Below, in pieces: positions 58,923 through 64,000 of a DNA stretch of 64,000 nt. The position numbers were made by a program, and so were the translations under genes. The notes under the pieces are model-generated. The model saw nothing but the letters and a program-made list of their open reading frames with translations, made no database searches and had not been told where the DNA came from. Positions within the stretch are counted from its first letter, which is position 1; each line of letters begins with the position of its first letter. The stretch is from Colimorpha_A sp045543555 (GTDB taxonomy: Bacteria; Bacillota; Clostridia; Oscillospirales; CAG-272): positions 17,854-81,853 of the forward strand of contig JAZQMQ010000018.1 in assembly GCA_045543555.1 (NCBI GenBank), read 5' to 3'.

Positions 58923-59677
58923 GCGATCTTAGCTTTCACCTTGAAGTTTACGACGGTCCCCTCGACCTGCTTTTGGGTCTTATAACAAAAAATAAGCTTG
59001 ATATCTATGATATTCCGATAGCAATTATTTTGGAGCAATACCTCGAGTATCTCGACAGAATGAGAGCAATGGACATGGAGATCGCGGGCGAATTCATAGT
59101 AATGGCTGCGGATCTTATGCTCATAAAAAGCAGAATGCTCCTTCCCAAGCCGGAGCTTGATAAGGAGGACGAGGAGGATCCACGCGCCGCACTTACCAGA
59201 GCCTTGCTTGAATACAAGAGGGCAAAGGAAGCGTCGGTATACCTTTCCGACCAATACTCAATGTTTGCGGGAAGAATCGCAAAGGAGCCCGAAGTCCTTG
59301 ACACGCGCTCCGACTTGCCGGAACATATTGATATAGGGCTTCTTCAGAAGGCAATGCAGAGAGCTTTGGTTAAAAACAGCCGTTTGCCCGAGCTGGCAAG
59401 GGAATCCGAGCTCGCCATAAAGAGGTTGCTTGCAGCAAAGGTCGTGCCCGTATCTGCCAAAATAATGACGGTAATGAGATATCTTTACAAAAACGGCAGG
59501 AGCAATTTTGAAGACATATTATTGACGGCAACATCGCGCTCCGAGCTTATAGCCATCTTTTCCGCAACGCTTGAACTGCTTAAGGTACAGAGAGTTGTAA
59601 TGGATATTGATGAGGAAACGGTGTATTTAACGCTTAGCACAACACATTTAAGAGAGGTGATCGCAAGTGGAACGTAA
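58919..59677 (+). CDS. scpA: Segregation and condensation protein A
   Basis: A 252-residue kleisin: N-terminal FHLEVYDGPLDLLLGLITKNK, EFIVMAADLMLIKSRMLLP, a variable acidic middle and a C-terminal winged helix. With ScpB and SMC it forms the condensin-like complex that organises the chromosome. It overlaps scpB by 11 bases. Confidence 0.95.
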   Translation: MSDLSFHLEVYDGPLDLLLGLITKNKLDIYDIPIAIILEQYLEYLDRMRAMDMEIAGEFIVMAADLMLIKSRMLLPKPELDKEDEEDPRAALTRALLEYKRAKEASVYLSDQYSMFAGRIAKEPEVLDTRSDLPEHIDIGLLQKAMQRALVKNSRLPELARESELAIKRLLAAKVVPVSAKIMTVMRYLYKNGRSNFEDILLTATSRSELIAIFSATLELLKVQRVVMDIDEETVYLTLSTTHLREVIASGT

Positions 59678-60245
59678 CGAGCTTGTGCCCGTAATAGAAG
59701 CTATACTTTTTGCAGCAGGATTTCCTGTTAAATACGAGAGGATAGCCTCAACATTGGAAATCAGCGAGGATGAGCTGAAGGAGATTCTTTCATCGGAGGC
59801 TTTTTCATACGAGGGCAGAGGAATACGTCTGATCACATTCTCCGATTCATGTCAGCTTTGCACCGATGAGCTTTATGAGAGACAGGTGAAGGCTGCGCTT
59901 GGTATGAGAAGCGGAGGCGCACTGTCGAGCTCGTCGATGGAGACCCTTGCTATAATCGCATATAATCAGCCGGTAACAAAGTCGTTTATCGAACAGGTCA
60001 GAGGTGTAGACAGCTCCTATGCAGTAACGACCCTTTGTGAAAAACAGCTTATTGAGGTCGTAGGCCGCCTCGATGTGCCGGGTAAACCTAATCTTTACGG
60101 AACGACCGAAACATTCCTTCGCTGTTTCGGACTTTCCTCCCTTGAGGAACTGCCGAAGACCGAGGTGCTTGAAAGCACCGCAGAGGAAAAAAGCGAAGCT
60201 GATACCGTAACTGACGATAATAATTCAGCGCATACCGAAAATTAA
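59667..60245 (+). CDS. scpB: Segregation and condensation protein B
   Basis: A 192-residue protein with a GTG start; AGAGGTGAT lies before it within scpA. It has VPVIEAILFAAGFPV, LSSSSMETLAIIAYNQPVTKSFIEQVRGVDS and GRLDVPGKPNLYGTTETFL, the two winged-helix halves of ScpB. The C-terminus is an acidic tail. Confidence 0.95.
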   Translation: MERNELVPVIEAILFAAGFPVKYERIASTLEISEDELKEILSSEAFSYEGRGIRLITFSDSCQLCTDELYERQVKAALGMRSGGALSSSSMETLAIIAYNQPVTKSFIEQVRGVDSSYAVTTLCEKQLIEVVGRLDVPGKPNLYGTTETFLRCFGLSSLEELPKTEVLESTAEEKSEADTVTDDNNSAHTEN

Positions 60246-60292
60246 AATTCATAATATAAAACACCCGAATACACAGGAAAGGATGGGAAGCG

Positions 60293-61000
60293 TTGATAGT
60301 TTTATATATAATCTTAGGTATTGCCGCGTTCCTTATGTTTCTGTGTCATATACCAATTACGGTGGATATGAAAACAAAAGAGAAACTGACGGTAAAGCTT
60401 AAGATACTGTTTATACCGATAACAATTACTCCCCAAAAAGAAAAGCCTATAAAGCTTTCTGATTGGAAAATAAAAAAATACAGAAAACGGCGTCTTAAGG
60501 AATACGAAAAATACTTAAAGAAGAAGCTGCTCTCCGAGGCAAAGGCAAAAAAGAAGGCTGAAGGAAAAGAGCGGGAACAAGATCAGACCGAAAAAACAAA
60601 AGAGAGCGCCAAGGACAAGCTGACAAGCGCTACGGACCTTATAAATAACGTTGTTCTCACGGCTCTTAATAAATTCGGAAGTAAGTTAAGGATCAATATC
60701 TATCATGTCAGAGTAACCGTCGGAGGAAAAGATCCAGACAAAACGGCGGTCACATACGGATATGTGTGTCAGGGAATGGCATATATAAACGAATTTTTAA
60801 AGAATTACGCAAAGGTGAGATATCCGGGTAAGACAGACAGACGTCTTTACGTAGGGGTGGATTTTCTTTCACCCAAAACCGATATCGATGCCCATCTTTC
60901 CTTAAGAATAAAGGTGCATCATATCTTTGCAATTGCAATTGCTGCGCTTAAGGGTTATATCACATTACCCAAAAGCACGACAAAGGAACAAAAAGCATAA
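60293..61000 (+). CDS. DUF2953 domain protein
   Basis: A 235-residue protein with a TTG start behind GGATGGGAAG. One N-terminal membrane helix (2-20), a beta-strand region (VKLKILFIPITITP), a long Lys/Glu-rich linker (about 55-115) and a C-terminal part with YHVRVTVGGKDPDKTAVTYG matching DUF2953. In Clostridia it regularly precedes ytfJ, and a sporulation-linked role has been suggested only from this neighbourhood. Confidence 0.82.
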   Translation: MIVLYIILGIAAFLMFLCHIPITVDMKTKEKLTVKLKILFIPITITPQKEKPIKLSDWKIKKYRKRRLKEYEKYLKKKLLSEAKAKKKAEGKEREQDQTEKTKESAKDKLTSATDLINNVVLTALNKFGSKLRINIYHVRVTVGGKDPDKTAVTYGYVCQGMAYINEFLKNYAKVRYPGKTDRRLYVGVDFLSPKTDIDAHLSLRIKVHHIFAIAIAALKGYITLPKSTTKEQKA

Positions 61001-61050
61001 GTTTAATAAAAAAATAACGAGCCGTAAATACGGCGGAACGGAGAAATAAA

Positions 61051-61644
61051 ATGGCAGAAAACAACGTAAGCGAAATGATAAAAGGCGCACTTGAAGGCAT
61101 CAGAACGGTAGCAGATTCCGGAACGGTGCTCGGAGATCCCATAAACACAAATAACGGTACCGTTATCATTCCCGTTTCCAAGGTGACTGTTGGATTTGCT
61201 TCGGGCGGTATAGATTATATGCCCAAGAGTTCGGACAAGGATGCTTCTTCACAGAAGACTGCAAAGCCCGTAGCTCCATGCTTTGGCGGTGGTGGCGGGA
61301 CCGGAATATCCGTAACACCTCTTTGCTTCCTTGTTGTAAATGCGGAGGGAAAGGTATCCATTCTTGATCTTAACGCACCCTCGCCCGCTCCCGCAATCGT
61401 CGGAGCCATTGATTCTGCGGCTGATTTCGCTCAGAAGGTTCCGGATATTATTGCAAGAATCAAGGGCATCTTCGTAAAGGACGAGCCGACTAAAGACCTC
61501 GACGACGAGGAGCTTGAGGAGGACATCGAGGAGCTGAAGGAAAGAGTTAACGCAGAGGTTGAGGAGCAGCTTAAGAAGGAAGCTGAAAAGGAAGCAAAAA
61601 AAGCTGAAAAAGAAGCTAAAAAAGCGGCAAATAAGTCAAAGTAA
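61051..61644 (+). CDS. ytfJ: GerW family sporulation protein YtfJ
   Basis: A 197-residue protein: NVSEMIKGALEGIRTVADSG, VLGDPINTNNGTVIIPVSKV, the Gly-rich CFGGGGGTGISVTPLCFLV, then an unusually long Lys/Glu/Ala-rich helical tail (about 150-197). GerW is needed for lysozyme-induced germination in B. subtilis and is found only in spore formers, supporting sporulation here. GGAG precedes the ATG. Confidence 0.92.
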   Translation: MAENNVSEMIKGALEGIRTVADSGTVLGDPINTNNGTVIIPVSKVTVGFASGGIDYMPKSSDKDASSQKTAKPVAPCFGGGGGTGISVTPLCFLVVNAEGKVSILDLNAPSPAPAIVGAIDSAADFAQKVPDIIARIKGIFVKDEPTKDLDDEELEEDIEELKERVNAEVEEQLKKEAEKEAKKAEKEAKKAANKSK

Positions 61645-61714
61645 TCCCCTGTGATCCTTTGCAGGACTAAAGGTCTGGTATTATACATATAATGTCCCGA
61701 AGGGGAGATTATAT

Positions 61715-62845
61715 ATGAATATACGAAGAAGGATCATAACGGTCATTTTAGCGGTAATAACCTTATTCATCAGCTTAGGAAACGGAATTAATAAAATAAC
61801 CGTCGGTGCTTTAGGTGTTTCTGCATATAGTGCGGTGCTAATTGAGGCAGAAAGCGGTAAGGTGATCTTTGAGAAAAACTCAAACGTCCGCAGAGGTATG
61901 GCGAGCACCACAAAAATTATGACCGCGCTGGTCGCCATAGAAAATGCACCGCTCGACATGAAAATCAGGATTCCTAAAGAAGCTGTTGGGATCGAGGGCT
62001 CATCGTTGTATCTTACGGAAAACGAGGAAATGACTCTTGAGGAGCTTCTGTATGCGCTTATGTTGAGGAGCGCAAATGATGCGGCAACCGCAATTGCCAT
62101 TGTAATCGGAGGATCGGTCGATGGCTTTGCGGATATGATGAATGAACGTGCTCATGATATGGGCTTAAAGGACACACATTTTACAAATCCGCACGGGCTT
62201 GATTCGGATAATCACTATACCACAGCAGAGGAACTGGGTAAAATTGCAACGGAAGCAATCAAAAACCCTGTTTTTGCAAAAATCGTCTCTACTTTCAGTA
62301 CCACGCTGTCACAAAATGGACAGCCGGACAGACGCGTAGTGGTAAACCACAACAGGCTTCTTAAAAGCTACGACGGATGTATCGGTGTTAAAACCGGTTT
62401 CACCAAAAAGTGCGGAAGGTGTCTTGTCAGTGCTGCAAGCCGGGACGGAGTTACGCTTGTTGCGGTAACGCTTAACGCACCTGATGATTGGCGTGATCAC
62501 AAAATGATGCTTGACTATGGATTTTCGGAATTAGAAAGCGTTAAGCTCGACGGTGAGCTGTCAGGGGCTACATCTGTAGTTGGCGGTGTAGGTAATTCTG
62601 TCGCCTATGAGTCTAATGGAAGTGTTACGCTTACTCTTCCGAAGAAAAGAAGCGAGATACGTAAAGTGGTGGAGATGTCGAGATTTTATTATGCTCCGAT
62701 TAAAGACGGTGATGTCTTGGGGCGAGTGGTCTATTACGACGGAAAAAATGAGATAGCATCATTTAACATTGTCGCAAAGGGAAGCGTTATTAAACCCAAA
62801 AAGAAAAGAAGCTTTATTTCGTGGCTTATATCATTTTTTGATTAA
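61715..62845 (+). CDS. D-alanyl-D-alanine carboxypeptidase (DacF-like, S11)
   Basis: A 376-residue penicillin-binding protein with an N-terminal signal, catalytic STTK (S64, K67 in MASTTKIM), SAN (S119-N121) and KTG in IGVKTGFTKKCGR. The C-terminal domain ends with a basic-amphipathic tail (KKKRSFISWLISFF), the usual membrane anchor. It trims peptidoglycan side chains. Next to ytfJ it matches the sporulation-associated DacF/DacB position. Confidence 0.93.
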   Translation: MNIRRRIITVILAVITLFISLGNGINKITVGALGVSAYSAVLIEAESGKVIFEKNSNVRRGMASTTKIMTALVAIENAPLDMKIRIPKEAVGIEGSSLYLTENEEMTLEELLYALMLRSANDAATAIAIVIGGSVDGFADMMNERAHDMGLKDTHFTNPHGLDSDNHYTTAEELGKIATEAIKNPVFAKIVSTFSTTLSQNGQPDRRVVVNHNRLLKSYDGCIGVKTGFTKKCGRCLVSAASRDGVTLVAVTLNAPDDWRDHKMMLDYGFSELESVKLDGELSGATSVVGGVGNSVAYESNGSVTLTLPKKRSEIRKVVEMSRFYYAPIKDGDVLGRVVYYDGKNEIASFNIVAKGSVIKPKKKRSFISWLISFFD

Positions 62846-62861
62846 AATACAGGAAAACAAA

Positions 62862-63590
62862 ATGGAAAATAATGAAATAAGAGTACAAAAATATATAGCT
62901 GACTGCGGTCTTATGTCACGTCGAAAGGCTGAAGAAGAAATATTGGCAGGACGTATTAAGGTAAACGGCGAAAGAGTAGAGCAGGGCAGAAAGATCATTC
63001 CCGGAGTTGACAGGGTTGAATACCTTGGAAAGCCTGTTGAAATGCCCGGTAACAAGAGAAACGTTTACATAATGCTCAATAAGCCTCGTGGATATGTTAC
63101 CACAATGAGTGATGAGTTGGGTAGAAAATGTGTGGCTTCACTCGTTGCCGATGTGGGAGAAAGAGTGTATCCGTGCGGCCGCTTGGATCTTGACTCCGAG
63201 GGTCTTTTGATAATGACGAACGACGGCGAGCTTGCAAATAAATTGATGCATCCTGCACACCATATTCCTAAGCTTTACACCGTTAAGGTTAAGGGCAAGG
63301 TGACCGAGGAGCAACTGAAAAAGCTGAATAAGCCTATGATGATCGATGGCTATGAAACACAGCCTGCAGTTGCAAAGCTTCTGTCACTAAAAGAAGAAGA
63401 GTCTTCGATAGGTATTACGCTTTTTGAGGGCAGAAACAGACAGATAAGAAAAATGTGCGAGCAGTTAGGGCTTAGTGTAACCTCTCTTAAGAGAATTGCA
63501 ATCGGAACCATAACGCTTGGAAACCTTAAAAGCGGAACTTGGAAGCGCCTTTCAAGAGCGCAGATAGATTATTTGAAAAATTATAAATAA
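62862..63590 (+). CDS. rluB: 23S rRNA pseudouridine synthase (RluB/RsuA family)
   Basis: A 242-residue protein from ATG 62862 (AGGAAAAC before it; the longer frame starts inside the carboxypeptidase gene). N-terminal S4 domain VQKYIADCGLMSRRKAEEEI, catalytic Asp in CGRLDLDSEGLLIMTNDGEL, and RNRQIRKMCEQLGLSVTSLK. It isomerises a uridine in 23S rRNA. Confidence 0.94.
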   Translation: MENNEIRVQKYIADCGLMSRRKAEEEILAGRIKVNGERVEQGRKIIPGVDRVEYLGKPVEMPGNKRNVYIMLNKPRGYVTTMSDELGRKCVASLVADVGERVYPCGRLDLDSEGLLIMTNDGELANKLMHPAHHIPKLYTVKVKGKVTEEQLKKLNKPMMIDGYETQPAVAKLLSLKEEESSIGITLFEGRNRQIRKMCEQLGLSVTSLKRIAIGTITLGNLKSGTWKRLSRAQIDYLKNYK

Positions 63591-63643
63591 GAATCATAGT
63601 GACTAATGTCTGATTGCTCACAGAAATGAGTGAAATAGAAACG

Positions 63644-63671
63644 GGATGAGTAAGCCGGCTCGTCCTGTTTT
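63644..63671 (+). terminator. Terminator after rluB
   Basis: GGATGAG (63644-63650) pairs with CTCGTCC (63659-63665) with one G-T pair, then TGTTTTTG. Confidence 0.72.
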
Positions 63672-63801
63672 TGTTTATTAAGGTATTATCAAAATTACCG
63701 TTCTTAAACGAGACTTAGATATTTATAAAAAATGTGACATAATTATTATACAAGGTTCTTTTTTACTGTATCGGTAACGGATCTGAGGAAAGAACGTAAA
63801 A

Positions 63802-63827
63802 ACACCTCTAATGCATATTAGAGGTGT
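63802..63827 (-). terminator. Terminator of the right-edge methyltransferase gene
   Basis: ACACCTCTAAT (63802-63812) pairs with ATTAGAGGTGT (63817-63827); on the minus strand a TTTTT run follows. The 295 bases between rluB and the methyltransferase stop contain only these two hairpins and AT-rich sequence. Confidence 0.8.
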
Positions 63828-63885
63828 CACACATATTCTTTTCTGTAAGCTGTTTGAAAGTTAATTCATCAACAGTGGCATTTTA

Positions 63886-64000
63886 TTATTTTATAGCTCT
63901 GCAAATGAAGAATGCTCGCTCTGATGATTTCTTTAGAGGGGAGAAATCAAGATCGTCGACTACGTTCAGCACTTCAAAACCGTTTTTGATAAGACAGCTT
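63886..64000 (-). CDS. SAM-dependent methyltransferase, C-terminal end only
   Basis: The minus-strand frame entering from the right edge reads CLIKNGFEVLNVVDDLDFSP, then ERAFFICRAIK and TAA. The pattern (hydrophobic strand, DD, then ERAFF..R) is the last beta-strand pair of class I methyltransferases. The rest is outside the window. Confidence 0.5.
   Translation of the reverse strand, partial: SCLIKNGFEVLNVVDDLDFSPLKKSSERAFFICRAIK

Noticed and set aside
1..64000. tRNA, rRNA, prophage or insertion-sequence genes
   Set aside because: No transposase, integrase, phage structural gene, tRNA cloverleaf or rRNA segment was recognised on either strand.

Overview
The window looks like chromosome from an anaerobic, spore-forming Firmicute of the class Clostridia, probably a gut-type organism. 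Supporting signs are an Rnf complex, electron-bifurcating NfnAB, a flavodiiron/rubredoxin/ferritin set, an alpha/beta-type small acid-soluble spore protein, GerW/YtfJ, a class B sortase, single-membrane lipoproteins, AGGAGG-type ribosome binding sites and TTGACA-17-TATAAT promoters. No rRNA, tRNA, CRISPR array, phage or transposase gene was seen. The species cannot be named from the sequence alone.

Layout. 1-12.7 kb mixes intact operons (PadR-DUF1700-DUF4097; a polar amino-acid ABC transporter; an ECF S component; a CotH-like lipoprotein) with broken genes (YgjV-like membrane proteins, a sialidase-like tail, glycerate kinase, a CocE/S15 hydrolase, an esterase, a phosphatase-like gene). 12.7-21.2 kb is an oligopeptide/dipeptide ABC transporter operon with unusual subunits. 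21.2-23.1 kb holds two SGNH hydrolases and a histidine phosphatase. 23.2-27.3 kb is an oxygen/redox defence block: Crp/Fnr regulator, ferredoxin protein, four-domain flavodiiron protein, ferritin, rubredoxin. 27.3-28.7 kb has a fucI::fucU deletion chimera and a candidate structured RNA. 28.7-38.7 kb is an energy block: nfnAB, Gx, NusG-II protein, apbE and a duplicated lipoprotein on the minus strand, divergent from rnfDGEAB on the plus strand; rnfC is not in the window. 39-53.2 kb has a spore protein, SIMPL protein, gpmI, sortase B, two glycosyltransferases, a GH78-like enzyme beside a truncated AraC regulator, a graveyard of fused glycosidase fragments, a beta-helix protein, a palindromic repeat cluster, a YjjG-like phosphatase and asnA. 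53.3-63.6 kb is a conserved core run: lipid kinase, YmdB, Lon, EngB, site-2 protease, ScpA, ScpB, DUF2953, YtfJ, D-Ala-D-Ala carboxypeptidase, RluB. A methyltransferase C-terminus runs off the right edge.

Two themes stand out. First, the transporter at 12.9-21.1 kb: its OppC permease carries a seven-repeat RCC1-type beta-propeller in the first external loop, its OppF ATPase carries a roughly 190-residue helical insert between Walker A and the Q-loop, and its binding protein seems to have its C-terminal segment moved to the N-terminus. This is the best candidate for an undescribed system. Second, at least nine genes, mostly for sugar and glycan use, are decaying by frameshifts, nonsense mutations and large deletions that sometimes fuse two genes, while housekeeping and energy genes are intact. 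This suggests recent loss of carbohydrate functions.
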